From NCBI GenBank assembly GCA_963169455.1, contig CAUJDW010000110.1, positions 1-64,000 on the forward strand: a DNA stretch of 64,000 bases, given 5' to 3'. The notes beneath the pieces are model-generated. The model saw only the letters and a program-made list of their open reading frames with translations, made no database searches and was not told where the DNA came from. Position numbers and translations under genes: made by a program. This document shows positions 16,391 to 27,419 of the stretch, in pieces. Numbering within the stretch: position 1 is the stretch's first letter; each line of letters starts with the position of its first letter. The DNA is from Bacteroidota bacterium. Lineage in GTDB: Bacteria > Bacteroidota > Bacteroidia > Chitinophagales > Saprospiraceae.

Positions 16391-19300
16391 TCAGTCCAAC
16401 ACAAGCACCACCCGCGTTCCTGCGGCGCGGCCGTCATCCGTCAGCAGGTCTTCGACCTTCAGGGTATTCTGTCGGCCGTATTGGCGGTTGAGCGCTTCGA
16501 TGCGCTCGGCGCCCACGCTGAGGCCCTTCCCGCTGTGCGGGCGGCTGCGGGCGTAGGCGCGGGCGGCTTCACGCCCGATGCCATTGTCTTCTATGGTGCA
16601 GGCGAGCCGGTCGTCGGCCGTTGTTTCAAAGCGGATATGAAGCACCCGCCTGCCTTCCTTGTGCAGCAGGCCATGCCAGATGGCGTTCTCTACAAAAGGC
16701 TGTATGAGCAGGGGCGGCGCTTTGTAGTCCTCGGTATCGAGGCCGTCCTCACAATGAATGGAGTAGGTGAACGTATCGTCAAAGCGCAGAGATTCCAGGG
16801 CTAGATAAAGCCCCAGCATATCCAGTTCTTCGCGCAGGCTGACGTATTCCCGGCCGCTGTTGGTGAGCACCAGCCGAAGCAGTTTTGAAAATTTGGACAG
16901 GTAAAGTGTAGCACTGTCGCCATTGCCGCTCAGTATCATCTGCTGGATGGAGTTGAGGGCGTTGAACAGGAAATGCGGGTTCATCTGCAGGCGCATGCTC
17001 TGGAGCTTCGCTTCGGCTGCCTTGCGCTGATTGTCAACGGCCTGCAACAGGGCCTGCTGCCGGGCCTCCTCGGCCTGCACCAGCCTGAGCTTGTTGCTGC
17101 ACAGGGTGGCGACGGCCGAAAGTATCTGGAGGTGCCAGGCGGTGAAGTAGTTTTTTTGCGAATGCTCGCTGTCTATGACCCCTATTACCCGGCCATCGGC
17201 CAGGATGGGGACGGCGAGTTCGGAGGCGCGCACGGCGTCATCCACAATATAACGTGGGTCCGACGAAGTGTCGCCGATCAGGGCGGGCTGGCCGCTTTCG
17301 GCTACCGCCCCTACAATCCCCTGCCCAAGGGGAATTTCGATCGGGTTGACGATCTGCCTGGCAGGGGTGGATTTCAGGCCCCAGGCCGCCTTCTGCACCA
17401 ATACCCCACGTTCTGCATCGAGCAGGTAGATCACGCAGTCTTCCCAGCCCAGCCGGGCAATGCATTGCTGCGCCACGTTCCACAAGGCTTCCTCCAGCGT
17501 GCTATCGGCAGCTATGGTATGGCTGAAAAAATTGACTACCTGTTCTGTTTCCAACTGGTAGAGCAGGTTGGTATTGCGCAATTTTTCCAGTTCCAAGCGG
17601 GCCTGCTGTTGCTTTTTCAAGCGCTTTTCGCGCCAGCGGACAAAACCGGCGATCAGGGCCAGGATGGAGAGCAGCAGGGCCAGGCGGAACGGCCATGTCT
17701 GCCAGAAAGGCGGCAGCACGCGGATGGCCAGTGAAACCGGCCCTTCATACCAGGCCTGTCCCGTGATGCTGGCCGCCACATCGAGCCGGTATTCTCCGGG
17801 AGGCAGGCTGGCCAGGCGGATCTGGTTGCCGAGCCCGATAGATACCCAACGCCCGGAGCGGCCCAGCAGGCGGTATCGGTACTGTAATTTTCCGGCATTG
17901 TTGAAATAAGGGGCCACTACCTCGAAGGTGAGGGTGTTCTCGTAATGGGGCAGGCGCAGCAGCCCGGAAGGCTGCCATACCGCCACGGTATCGAGGTCAT
18001 TGACCCGCATCGCCTGAAGGCTTACGGAGAGAGGCCGATCCTCCAGGGCGATCTTTTCCGGGTAAAAGTAGTTGATGCCGTTGACCCCCCCCAGGAAAAG
18101 CAGCCCGTTATTTGCCCGGTAGCAGGATCCGGCATTGAATACCTTGCCCTGAAGGTTGTCGGCAAAGTCGAACTTTTTGAACACGCGCAGCCCGGCGTCA
18201 GCAAGGAACAGGCCATCGGAAGAGCCAAACCAGAAGCGTTGAAGGCTGTCGCGGAAAATGGAGGAAAAATAAAGGCCGTCTTCGGGCAGAAAAGCCGTGT
18301 CAACCGGAGCTTCGAAAGCTCCCGGTGTAATGCGCAGCAAACCTCCGGCAGTGCTGGCCAAAATAGCTTGGCTGCTCTCCTCAAAAAAGCAAAAGACGGG
18401 CCTTGCCGGATACTTACCCAAAAAGCGGTACTGTTCATCCAGAACGTACACCCCGTCATGTGTTCCGATCCAGATCCGGCCAAGGCTGTCCTGCATGGCG
18501 GTATTGGTGTTGGAGCGATCGCCCGGGAAGTGCAGGAAATCCAGCAGGTAGGTTTTCGCGCTTATGCGATATGGGTGAAATCGCCCGCAAACCAGGATAT
18601 CCCCGTTGCGCAAAACAGTGAGGTAATCGATAAAGTCCCGTTCTGATTCGGTGCGTGCGCTGTCAGAGGCGTAAACGGGGCGGCGAAAAGCCTCCGTCCT
18701 GGGGTCGAAAAGCCAGACGCCCTTGTCGGTCGGGCCCAGAATGAGGTAGCGTCCGTCAAAGGCCATGCCACGCACGCTGGGATGGCTGAGCCGGCCCGCT
18801 GCTCCCTCCACAGCAGGAAAAGGGCTGACCTTTCCCGTGCTCAGGTTGAGTTTTTTGAAGCCTCCTGCGCCGCCGAACCAGAGGTTCCCATCGCCATCCT
18901 CGGCAAAGCCGACCACCCGGTTGCTCCAGTAGCCGGGCGGCTCGGCGTGGTGGTTGCGCAGCAGCCCGATGCCGTCCTTTTCAAACGCGATGATGTTATT
19001 GACATCATGCGCCCAGGCTGTGCCGTTTTCATCCAGAAAAACGCGCATCAGCAGGTCTTCCGTTTCCACCGGCTTGCCGGCGGCAAAAATGGGCTGCCGG
19101 CTGAATTGGCCGCGGTTCATGTCGTACATATACGTTCCGATCCTGGATGTCATCAAGTACCGGCCTCCTCCCATGGGGGCTACCCCTGTTATTCCGAATA
19201 CCCGCCGCCGGCCGTCCCGGCCGTTGGGGAAAGGGTCAATGGGGTTTACCGTGCCTGCTGCAAAATCGTACCAATAAGTATGTACGTTGTAATTCGAAAG

Positions 19301-19936
19301 CACTACGAGGCTGGGGGTGAGGGCATACAAAAAGGGGATTTCCTTTTCCACGGGCAACTGCCGGGCGCGCCCGGTGGCCAGGTCGAAGGCGTAGAGGCAA
19401 CCTGTTCCGGGATAAAAAATTGTCGTGCCGCAGGTGTCGAACCGCCAGAGGTTTACCGAAGAAGCCGGTGGCGGCGGCGAAAGGGGCAGGCGCTCGAACT
19501 GCCCCAGCTGTTCGCTCCAGGCAAAGATGCCTTCGGTTGACAGTACGCATACCGGCCGGTTGGAGAGCTGGAAAACAGCCATGGGATGGCCGTGGCCGCT
19601 CGTATCAAAAAACACGGGTTCAAACCCTTCGGCGCCTTTCCGGCTACGCCACAATTGCCGGCCTGCCATGGCCCATATCCGGTTGTCCCGGCTGCAAAGG
19701 GCCTGATAGATGGGCTTTTCAAAGCCGTAGGTTCGCACATTGCGGCCGTCGAAGCGCTGCATGCTGGTGGCGTTCACGACCCAGAGGAACTGCTGCCGGT
19801 CCTTGAAAATGTCGGCAATGCCGCCCGCGCCAATACCCTGCTCCGCGCCGAATACCTGCGCATGGTGCTGCGGCAACTGGGCCTGCGCCACAAAAACGGG
19901 CGCAAAGGCAAAAGCGATGGCGGCCAGGCGGTTCAT
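16391..19936 (-). CDS. Propeller-type sensor histidine kinase (Y_Y_Y, GAF, LytS-type kinase)
   Basis: A protein of about 1181 residues. It has a signal peptide (MNRLAAIAFAFAPVFVAQAQ) and a periplasmic region made of beta-propeller repeats of the Reg_prop type (about 25-650). A Y_Y_Y Ig-like domain (about 660-760) is followed by one transmembrane helix and a GAF domain (about 835-975). The LytS-like kinase core holds the phosphorylated His in QMNPHFLFNALNSIQ and an ATPase region with DNGIG and SGKGLSVG. Such sensors often detect polysaccharide fragments, but the ligand is unknown. The ATG at 19936 gives a proper signal peptide. The cognate LytTR regulator follows. The 140 bp between them contain CTTCCCACTT-like remnants of the mnmE repeat unit. 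Confidence 0.9.
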   Translation of the reverse strand: MNRLAAIAFAFAPVFVAQAQLPQHHAQVFGAEQGIGAGGIADIFKDRQQFLWVVNATSMQRFDGRNVRTYGFEKPIYQALCSRDNRIWAMAGRQLWRSRKGAEGFEPVFFDTSGHGHPMAVFQLSNRPVCVLSTEGIFAWSEQLGQFERLPLSPPPPASSVNLWRFDTCGTTIFYPGTGCLYAFDLATGRARQLPVEKEIPFLYALTPSLVVLSNYNVHTYWYDFAAGTVNPIDPFPNGRDGRRRVFGITGVAPMGGGRYLMTSRIGTYMYDMNRGQFSRQPIFAAGKPVETEDLLMRVFLDENGTAWAHDVNNIIAFEKDGIGLLRNHHAEPPGYWSNRVVGFAEDGDGNLWFGGAGGFKKLNLSTGKVSPFPAVEGAAGRLSHPSVRGMAFDGRYLILGPTDKGVWLFDPRTEAFRRPVYASDSARTESERDFIDYLTVLRNGDILVCGRFHPYRISAKTYLLDFLHFPGDRSNTNTAMQDSLGRIWIGTHDGVYVLDEQYRFLGKYPARPVFCFFEESSQAILASTAGGLLRITPGAFEAPVDTAFLPEDGLYFSSIFRDSLQRFWFGSSDGLFLADAGLRVFKKFDFADNLQGKVFNAGSCYRANNGLLFLGGVNGINYFYPEKIALEDRPLSVSLQAMRVNDLDTVAVWQPSGLLRLPHYENTLTFEVVAPYFNNAGKLQYRYRLLGRSGRWVSIGLGNQIRLASLPPGEYRLDVAASITGQAWYEGPVSLAIRVLPPFWQTWPFRLALLLSILALIAGFVRWREKRLKKQQQARLELEKLRNTNLLYQLETEQVVNFFSHTIAADSTLEEALWNVAQQCIARLGWEDCVIYLLDAERGVLVQKAAWGLKSTPARQIVNPIEIPLGQGIVGAVAESGQPALIGDTSSDPRYIVDDAVRASELAVPILADGRVIGVIDSEHSQKNYFTAWHLQILSAVATLCSNKLRLVQAEEARQQALLQAVDNQRKAAEAKLQSMRLQMNPHFLFNALNSIQQMILSGNGDSATLYLSKFSKLLRLVLTNSGREYVSLREELDMLGLYLALESLRFDDTFTYSIHCEDGLDTEDYKAPPLLIQPFVENAIWHGLLHKEGRRVLHIRFETTADDRLACTIEDNGIGREAARAYARSRPHSGKGLSVGAERIEALNRQYGRQNTLKVEDLLTDDGRAAGTRVVLVLD

Positions 19937-19988
19937 CGTCGTACAATTAAATACCAAAATACCAATCCCACAGAAATTGTGATAAGTA

Positions 19989-20000
19989 ATGTAGCTACAT
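19989..20000. promoter_or_regulatory. 12-bp palindrome upstream of the sensor kinase
   Basis: ATGTAGCTACAT is a perfect palindrome about 55 bp upstream of the kinase start. It may be an operator; it could also be chance. Confidence 0.25.
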
Positions 20001-20052
20001 CTTCATAATCTCCGCAGGCATGGAGCCAAATGGTTTTATTAATGCACTTGCG

Positions 20053-21657
20053 CTATTGTTTTGCCTGCAAAGCAGCTTCCAGGGCGCTCAGCCGGGCCTC
20101 GATAGCGGCTCTTTCTGCTTTCAGCGCCTCGATCTGTGCCTGCTGCTCCTGAATAGCCGCTACGGCTACGGGGATGATCTCGCTGTAGGCTACGCCAAGG
20201 CGTTCGCTGTTTTTCCATTCACCGGCGCCGTTCTTTTCATCCGCAGCCTCCCATTCGCGGCTGCGCACTACTTCCGGCAGCACGGTTTGCAGTTCCTGGG
20301 CGATGAAGCCGATGCGGCGGGTGTCGCCGACAGGGCCATCCTTCCAGTAGTAGCTTACGGGGCGGAGTTTCATCAAATCTTTCAAACCATAGGAAAGTGG
20401 AGCAATATCGCGTTTGAGGCGGGCGTCGGAAGTTTGAATAACGCCGTTGGCGGACCAGATTTGAGTCCAGCGCCGGCCGGAACTGCCGATGGACCGGGTA
20501 TTGTCGAATTTTGGGATCAGGTTGGCATTAATGTCAATTGATTGCCCGGCTCCATTTTCAATAGTTTTACCGGCCCCGATAGTGGCCCCTGCGCTCAGGT
20601 TAATGTCTGTAGCAAAAACGGACTTCCAACGGGCCGTTGTTTTACCCAGATCATAGGTGTTATCCTCCCAGGGGAAAGTGTGCCCACTCATAAGCCCCCC
20701 GAAGGTTTTTGCCAGGTAGGCAGAACTCACTGTAAAATCTCCTCCGAAAACAGCTGTATTGCCGCTCAGGGTAATTTTATAACCGGAGGTTGTTAACCCG
20801 CCAATACCCAGATTTCCAAGGCCATCTTGCCTGATATCGGATGAAGTCAGGGTAGTGGGGCTAAAGAACATAGGGATTCTTCCTGTACTTCCATCTCCGC
20901 CGATCCCTGCGGGCAGTGTTACGGAATTGCCATTGGAAATGCTCAATTGATTGCCGCTGAGCGCTAGTGTCTGAAGTTCGTTGGTGGCCGACAGGTCGCC
21001 GGCATTACTGATGGCCAGGTTATTGATACTGATGCCTTGCCCGGCCGAATAAACGGGGCCCGGAACCCCTTGAGGCCCCATTGGCCCGGCCGGGCCCTGC
21101 GGCCCGGTAAGCCCGGCATCGCCTTTATCGCCTTTGGGGCCCTGGGGGCCGGCTGGCCCTTGCTGTCCTTGTGGCCCCTGGGGGCCCGTAGCGCCCTGGG
21201 GGCCGGCCGGGCCGGGCAGGTTGCTGCCCGATTCCTGTGCATACAGTGCGTAAGGCGCCGACATCAGTTGCGAAGCGCCAAAATCCTCACCGGATTCAAA
21301 GGCGCCATTGTTGTTCAGGTCTACCGATACGGCAAGAAAATGGGAAAAATTGCCCCAGTCGATATCTCCCAGGTTAAAGGGTTGGCCGGCAATGGCGTTG
21401 CCCGCCCCGACCACCGCGCTGACGGCGCCCTGCGAGCTTACCGGCAATGCCTGGGTTTCGGCATAACGAACGGGGCCGCCTGCCGTGCTTTCGCGAATCT
21501 GGAAACGCACTTTAAGGTTCTGCCCGGCATTGAACAGCGAGCCGTCGGGCTTTCGCGGCACAGCCTGATAGTGGAAACCGTTAGGGGCGCCCCCCTGGGC
21601 GAAAAGAGAAAGGGTGCTCAGCAAAGCTAAAGCAAAAATCAGGATGTCCTTTTTCAT
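20053..21657 (-). CDS. Secreted collagen-like protein with S74 tail-fibre chaperone domain
   Basis: A 534-residue protein with a signal peptide ([21 protein letters not shown]). An N-terminal beta domain ([14 protein letters not shown]..., to about 140) is followed by Gly-X-Y collagen-like triplets at about 150-210. A beta-rich stalk comes next. A peptidase-S74 intramolecular chaperone domain (about 415-500) is marked by [13 protein letters not shown] and [16 protein letters not shown], and the protein ends in a short coiled coil. In phage, S74 domains trimerise tail spikes and then cleave themselves; in Bacteroidota similar proteins are chromosomal and probably form surface fibres. No other phage gene is nearby. 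The neighbouring gene encodes a T9SS cargo-type protein. Confidence 0.85.
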   Translation of the reverse strand: MKKDILIFALALLSTLSLFAQGGAPNGFHYQAVPRKPDGSLFNAGQNLKVRFQIRESTAGGPVRYAETQALPVSSQGAVSAVVGAGNAIAGQPFNLGDIDWGNFSHFLAVSVDLNNNGAFESGEDFGASQLMSAPYALYAQESGSNLPGPAGPQGATGPQGPQGQQGPAGPQGPKGDKGDAGLTGPQGPAGPMGPQGVPGPVYSAGQGISINNLAISNAGDLSATNELQTLALSGNQLSISNGNSVTLPAGIGGDGSTGRIPMFFSPTTLTSSDIRQDGLGNLGIGGLTTSGYKITLSGNTAVFGGDFTVSSAYLAKTFGGLMSGHTFPWEDNTYDLGKTTARWKSVFATDINLSAGATIGAGKTIENGAGQSIDINANLIPKFDNTRSIGSSGRRWTQIWSANGVIQTSDARLKRDIAPLSYGLKDLMKLRPVSYYWKDGPVGDTRRIGFIAQELQTVLPEVVRSREWEAADEKNGAGEWKNSERLGVAYSEIIPVAVAAIQEQQAQIEALKAERAAIEARLSALEAALQAKQ

Positions 21658-21698
21658 GGTTTAGGTTTGAAAATTCAACTCAGTTTGAACATGAGGGC

Positions 21699-22181
21699 TT
21701 ACTGGATATGCTGAACTTTGGCGGCGCCAAGTACGCGCCCACTTTCGTCAAGCGCGTGAAGGATGTACCAGCCAGCGGGCAGATGGCTTAGATCGGCCTG
21801 CACCCGGCCGTTGACTTCCATCGGGGCAGCCACAGGCCTTCCATCGGGGCCGAACAGCCGGGCTTGAATCGGCATATCGCTTTCCACAAAGAGAAACCGG
21901 CCTGCCGGATTGGGGTAAACCCGCAGCGAAACCGGCTGGACAGGTATCGGATTGCCGGTGGAAACAAGGATGGTTTCCCAGGCCTGCTGGAAGCCTTCCC
22001 CCCAGTAAAGGGCGGCAGCAGCACGCGGAGTAATAGCCGTTTCACCTGCCGTCCAGTGCAGGGTTCCGCCTCCGGCCTGGGCAACGCCCCCGCATGCACC
22101 AACAACCTGGAGTTCCATAAGCTGAGCAGGTAGTTTAATCCAGGTGCAGAGGCCAATAAAGATGATCAGTATGGGTTTCAT
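21699..22181 (-). CDS. Small protein with T9SS type A C-terminal sorting domain
   Basis: A 160-residue secreted protein. The signal peptide is MKPILIIFIGLCTWIKLPAQ. The last 75 residues match the type IX secretion sorting domain: VYPNPAGRFLFVESD, then the PAGWYILH strand and a final basic/amide-rich strand. The part between is short (about 60 residues) and of unknown fold (GGGTLHWTAGETAI), a module often found just before sorting domains. It lies 41 bp upstream of the S74/collagen gene on the same strand, so the two probably form an operon. Confidence 0.82.
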   Translation of the reverse strand: MKPILIIFIGLCTWIKLPAQLMELQVVGACGGVAQAGGGTLHWTAGETAITPRAAAALYWGEGFQQAWETILVSTGNPIPVQPVSLRVYPNPAGRFLFVESDMPIQARLFGPDGRPVAAPMEVNGRVQADLSHLPAGWYILHALDESGRVLGAAKVQHIQ

Positions 22182-22295
22182 GTTTTTTCAATTTGTTGGT
22201 GTTCTCCGAGGCAGCCGGGGTCCGGTTTGCTGAGGCAGGCTTCCGTTTACCGGCGCCCCGGCTTCCCCCATTCGGGTGATTCTTTTTCTTTTCCC

Positions 22296-22913
22296 TTATT
22301 GCAAATCCAGCATCCAGCCCACGCTCAGGCCCAGGCCGCGGAAGCGGGTCCTGGTCCCGTCCTGAAAGGCGTCGATATCCCTGAGGCCCTCCGTCAGGCG
22401 CAGCTCGGCGAATGCCCGGCCCGGCCCGGCCGGCATGCTGGCGCCGCCCCCGACCTGAAATCCGAAGTCCCCTTTGGTGTAATCCTCGAAATCATAGGTT
22501 TTCCCGTCTTCGGTGTACTTGTTCGAAAGGGCGCGGGCAAAATACAGCCCACCGATGGCGTAAGGCTTCAGGGCGCCTGTTCCAAAACTGTACTTGGCCA
22601 GCAGTGGGATTTCCAGATAATTGAACTGGTCGCTGATCTCTTCGCGCTGGTTTTCCGGGCCGCCTGGAAAATACCAGGCGTCGCCCTTGGGCGCATAGTT
22701 CAGCTCGGCGCGCAGGCTGAACGGGCCGCTAACGGCAAATTCGGCAAGGGCTCCAAACTGAGGGCGGGTGAGCAGGCGGTTGCCGCCGCCGGGAACGTCC
22801 AGTTTCCAATAGGAGGTCGATAAGGCGCCGGCGCGCAGGCCCGCCGATAGCTGGGCGTGGGCAATAGAGCAGCAGGCTCCTGCCAGAAGGAGCAACAACA
22901 ATACTTTTTTCAT
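22296..22913 (-). CDS. Outer membrane beta-barrel (porin-like) protein
   Basis: A 205-residue protein with a signal peptide (MKKVLLLLLLAGACCSIAHAQ) and alternating hydrophobic/polar strands typical of an eight-stranded OmpW/PorT-like barrel. Landmarks are GLRAGALSTSYW, FSLRAELNYAPKGD, YLEIPLLAKYSFG and YAIGGLYFARAL. It ends LGLSVGWMLDLQ, an outer-membrane-type C-terminal strand. The YLEIPLL(x)K motif is common in Bacteroidota outer-membrane proteins of unknown function. It is separated by about 115 bp from the T9SS protein downstream. No substrate can be assigned. Confidence 0.82.
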   Translation of the reverse strand: MKKVLLLLLLAGACCSIAHAQLSAGLRAGALSTSYWKLDVPGGGNRLLTRPQFGALAEFAVSGPFSLRAELNYAPKGDAWYFPGGPENQREEISDQFNYLEIPLLAKYSFGTGALKPYAIGGLYFARALSNKYTEDGKTYDFEDYTKGDFGFQVGGGASMPAGPGRAFAELRLTEGLRDIDAFQDGTRTRFRGLGLSVGWMLDLQ

Positions 22914-23069
22914 GGTTTGCAGTGATGTTTTATGAATAATTCACCGCAAAGATGCAGGAGGGCGGATAGGCAGGGGTGGAAAAACTGGCCTTCGGCAAAT
23001 GCTGTTTGACGAACGGCAGCCGGCGCCGTTCGTCAAATGAAAAAAGCCGCTCATCAGCAGGCCGGCGCA

Positions 23070-23792
23070 CTATTCGCCTGACGCCACCTTCTTCAGAGCC
23101 TCCGGCTTCAGAATGGAAATGCGGCTCCTGCGCACCCCGATCAGCCCTTCTTCCTTGAAACTGCTGATCATGCGGGTGACGCCTTCGCGGGTGGTGCCGA
23201 TGAGTTCGGCAATTTCTGTGCGCGTCAGAGGAAGGTCATACTGGCGCCGGTGGAAGATCATTTCGGCGAAGTAAAGCAGCACGCCCGCCACAAGGCTGGC
23301 AAGCGGCTTGCTCGACAGGCTGGCGTAGCGTTTGAAATCAAGCAGTTCATTGCGGCAGATATCGGAGACGATCTCGGAGGCGAACTCGCCATTGTTTCGC
23401 AACAAATACTTAAAGGTGTTGATGTTGATGCAACAGGCTTCGACAGCGGTGAGCGCAGTTGCAGAATACTGGTTTACATTGTCGCCGAATATGGTGGCCA
23501 GCCCCAGATAGGATGGGGCAGGCACCAGCCGGAGGATAAAATCCCGCCCTTCCCCAACCTGAGTGTGGAGCTTGGCCAGGCCGGCCCGCAAATAGATCAC
23601 ATGGGCATTCAGGGCATTCTCCTGGAACAGCTTGTCACCCGCTTCAAACCGCACCCTCGCTACGCTTTCATTCAGCATTTCCAGTTCCGGTTCGTTCAGT
23701 TGAGCTACTGCGCAGGATTTTACCTCACAAAGCTTACAGTTTTCGGGAAATGCACATTTGCCGGTGCTTACACCACCTTCGTTTGATACCAT
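23070..23792 (-). CDS. Crp/Fnr-family regulator with N-terminal cysteine cluster
   Basis: A 240-residue regulator with a cyclic-nucleotide-binding-type beta roll (about 45-150) and a C-terminal winged helix whose recognition part is ELIGTTREGVTRMISSFKEEG (about 195-215). Before the roll lies a CAFPENCKLCEVKSC stretch, four cysteines spaced C-x5-C-x2-C-x5-C, resembling the iron-sulfur ligands of FNR. It may therefore sense oxygen, nitric oxide or redox state; the cluster is inferred. The ATG at 23792 is chosen over an in-frame TTG three codons earlier. A palindrome at 23841-23855 upstream could be its own operator. Confidence 0.87.
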   Translation of the reverse strand: MVSNEGGVSTGKCAFPENCKLCEVKSCAVAQLNEPELEMLNESVARVRFEAGDKLFQENALNAHVIYLRAGLAKLHTQVGEGRDFILRLVPAPSYLGLATIFGDNVNQYSATALTAVEACCININTFKYLLRNNGEFASEIVSDICRNELLDFKRYASLSSKPLASLVAGVLLYFAEMIFHRRQYDLPLTRTEIAELIGTTREGVTRMISSFKEEGLIGVRRSRISILKPEALKKVASGE

Positions 23793-23840
23793 GGCACGCA
23801 AAATTGGTTAAGAGAGGATGCTCCTTGTGAGGCATTTGTT

Positions 23841-23855
23841 CAAACTTCAAGTTTG
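23841..23855. promoter_or_regulatory. 15-bp palindrome upstream of the Crp/Fnr gene
   Basis: CAAACTTCAAGTTTG: perfect 7-bp arms around one base, about 50 bp upstream of the start codon. Possible autoregulatory operator, although it does not match the Fnr box TTGAT-N4-ATCAA. Confidence 0.35.
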
Positions 23856-23948
23856 CCAAACAGCGCCGGCCAAACAATGAGCAGCGTCACTTCGGCAATT
23901 GACTTTAATCACATCCCTCCTAATACAAGCGTACTGATATCCCTGCCC

Positions 23949-24470
23949 TCACTTTTCCAGGTAGCGTTCCTTCAGCACCATAAGGTGGTGCTTTTCGTGG
24001 CCGGCGATGATAAAGGCCAGCGCCAGGGCAGTCACCGGGCTATCGCTGGCCGTTCCCCTGCGCGCCCACATTTCATCGGTGAAGTGCTGGAACAGGTGGA
24101 GTGTGGCCTCCCGCACGGCTTTGTACTCTTCTCTGATGGAGGCCAGAGTGCGTTGGGATGCGCCGCAGTGGGGCACATAATCGTCCTGGTTGAAACCGGG
24201 CAGCGGCGTCTGGTCGTTTCGGGCAATGCGCAGCGCGCGGTAGGCAAAAACCCGCTCTGAATCGACGAGGTGCAGCAGCACTTCCTTGATCGTCCATTTG
24301 CCTGGGGCGTAGCGGTGGTTGCCCGCCTGTTCGGGGATGGTTCGCAGCAGGTTCAGGGTTTGATGTTTACCCTGTTCCAGAATGGAAAGGATGTCCCCAT
24401 CTTCCACCTTACTGACGTAAGTGTCATAATAGGGATTGTATTCGTCTGACTGAGGGCGGCGGTGGGCCAT
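23949..24470 (-). CDS. DinB-family protein
   Basis: A 173-residue four-helix-bundle protein of the DinB/YfiT metalloenzyme superfamily. The three metal-binding histidines appear as LLHLVDSERVF (helix 2), a middle-region His, and AGHEKHHLMVLKERYL (helix 4). Members are thiol-transferases (bacillithiol or mycothiol dependent) or have unknown function. The start at 24470 (MAHRRPQSDEY) excludes a longer non-conserved extension. The gene stands 62 bp downstream of the amidohydrolase gene on the same strand. Confidence 0.85.
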   Translation of the reverse strand: MAHRRPQSDEYNPYYDTYVSKVEDGDILSILEQGKHQTLNLLRTIPEQAGNHRYAPGKWTIKEVLLHLVDSERVFAYRALRIARNDQTPLPGFNQDDYVPHCGASQRTLASIREEYKAVREATLHLFQHFTDEMWARRGTASDSPVTALALAFIIAGHEKHHLMVLKERYLEK

Positions 24471-24531
24471 ATATTCGGTTTTTATTGAAATAAATTTACT
24501 CAAATCGGAGGACAAAAACAGCCGTCCTGAT

Positions 24532-26184
<1,653 letters not shown>

Positions 26185-26257
26185 GGCTTAACTTTTTTTA
26201 CAGGATACGGAAGGGTAAAAATAGGACGTGGGGGCTGAGGCAAGCCTCTCCCGCATG

Positions 26258-26278
26258 TTTTCCACATATTTTTCCACA
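26258..26278 (+). promoter_or_regulatory. Two DnaA-box-like sequences
   Basis: TTTTCCACA occurs at 26258-26266 and again at 26270-26278, matching TTWTNCACA, 12 bp apart. They lie between the amidohydrolase and ctaA genes. Single matches occur by chance in this much DNA, so the doublet and its closeness to the 27.4-27.9 kb region are what matter. Confidence 0.35.
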
Positions 26279-26282
26279 ACTG

Positions 26283-27377
26283 TTAGTTTCTGTCACCAAT
26301 TAGCTGATAATTCACGTATAAGATGACAGACAGAAACAGGATAGCCCCCGCCTGGTGCAGCACCCCGAGCCCTACCGGCACGGTTCCCACACAGTTGACC
26401 AAAGTAAAGATACCCAGCAGGATTTGAATTATCAACATACTTACCAACACATACAGCCCTGGTTTCAGGGAGTTGCTGCCTGCGGCGCGCAAACCTTTGT
26501 AAAAAAACCATAAAACAAGGGCTGCCAGCAGATAGGCCACCGTGCGGTGCAGTATCTGCACCAGGGCGGGCATGAAGAGGTGGGCGTCGTATTCCACAAA
26601 GTTTTCCACATTCCAGTTGGCGGCCGACAGCAGCACCGCGGGCGCCCATTCGCCGTTCATATCCGGCCAGGTAGGGAAAAACAGGCCGGCCTTCATGCCC
26701 GACATGATACCCCCCAGCACGATTTGTACGGCAGCTGTTATGGCGATGGCCAAGGCTCCTCTTTTCAACACAGCGTTGTGCAAGCCCTCCTTTCCGGGCA
26801 TCGCCACCCGAAAGGTAGTCCAAAGCAGATAACTGAACAGCAGCAGCGCCAGGGAAAGGTGCACCGTCAGCTTGTAGGCGTTCACCCAGGGGCGGTTGAC
26901 CAGCCCGCTGGCCACCATGATCCAGCCGAAAGAAGCCACCAGGGCAGCCAGCAGGAAAACGATGCCCAGGCGTTTCAGCAAGGCCCTGTCCAGCATACCC
27001 CGGGCCCAGAAAAAGCCCAGGGGAATGATAAAGACAAAACCCATCAGGCGCGCCCACAATCGGTGGAAATATTCCCAGAAATAGATGAATTTGAACGCAC
27101 CCATCGTCATGCCCTCGTTGATCTTCTGGTACTGTGGGGTGGCCTTGTACAGATCGAACGCTTCTTCCCAGGCGCCGGCGCTGAGCGGCGGCAAGGTTCC
27201 CGTCACGATTTCCCATTTGGTGATCGACAGGCCGGAACCAGTCAGCCGGGTGACGCCGCCGATGACGACCTGCATGAAGATCATGAACAATCCCACCGCG
27301 AGCCATACCTTGACCGCGGTGGCGTATTTCTTTTTATTTCCTCCTTTGGTGGGACGGGCCGAAGCAAGGGTTTCCAT
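26283..27377 (-). CDS. ctaA: Heme A synthase (COX15/CtaA)
   Basis: An integral membrane protein of 364 residues with about eight transmembrane helices. It hydroxylates heme O to heme A for cytochrome c oxidase. Hallmarks are the first-helix VVIGGVTRLTGSGLSITKWE sequence, the EYFHRLWARLMG heme-ligand His segment (about 100-110), and two further paired His residues (TVHLSLALLLF and LVQILHRTVAYLLA, with LGVLHQAGAILF near the end). The length fits the longer COX15 type. The ATG at 27377 is chosen over an upstream TTG. A TATTTTTG -7 element lies upstream at 27412-27419. Confidence 0.93.
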   Translation of the reverse strand: METLASARPTKGGNKKKYATAVKVWLAVGLFMIFMQVVIGGVTRLTGSGLSITKWEIVTGTLPPLSAGAWEEAFDLYKATPQYQKINEGMTMGAFKFIYFWEYFHRLWARLMGFVFIIPLGFFWARGMLDRALLKRLGIVFLLAALVASFGWIMVASGLVNRPWVNAYKLTVHLSLALLLFSYLLWTTFRVAMPGKEGLHNAVLKRGALAIAITAAVQIVLGGIMSGMKAGLFFPTWPDMNGEWAPAVLLSAANWNVENFVEYDAHLFMPALVQILHRTVAYLLAALVLWFFYKGLRAAGSNSLKPGLYVLVSMLIIQILLGIFTLVNCVGTVPVGLGVLHQAGAILFLSVILYVNYQLIGDRN

Positions 27378-27411
27378 GCGTGTGTTGTTTTCAACCAATA
27401 TTTTTCAGAAA

Positions 27412-27419
27412 CAAAAATA
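27412..27419 (-). promoter_or_regulatory. Probable -7 element of ctaA
   Basis: TATTTTTG on the minus strand, a full TAnnTTTG match, 35 bp before the ATG. No TTG at the ideal distance. Confidence 0.4.

Noticed and set aside
20053-21657. S74 tail-fibre gene as evidence of a prophage
   Set aside because: No capsid, terminase, portal, lysis or integrase gene lies nearby; such proteins are chromosomal in Bacteroidota and the gene has a signal peptide.
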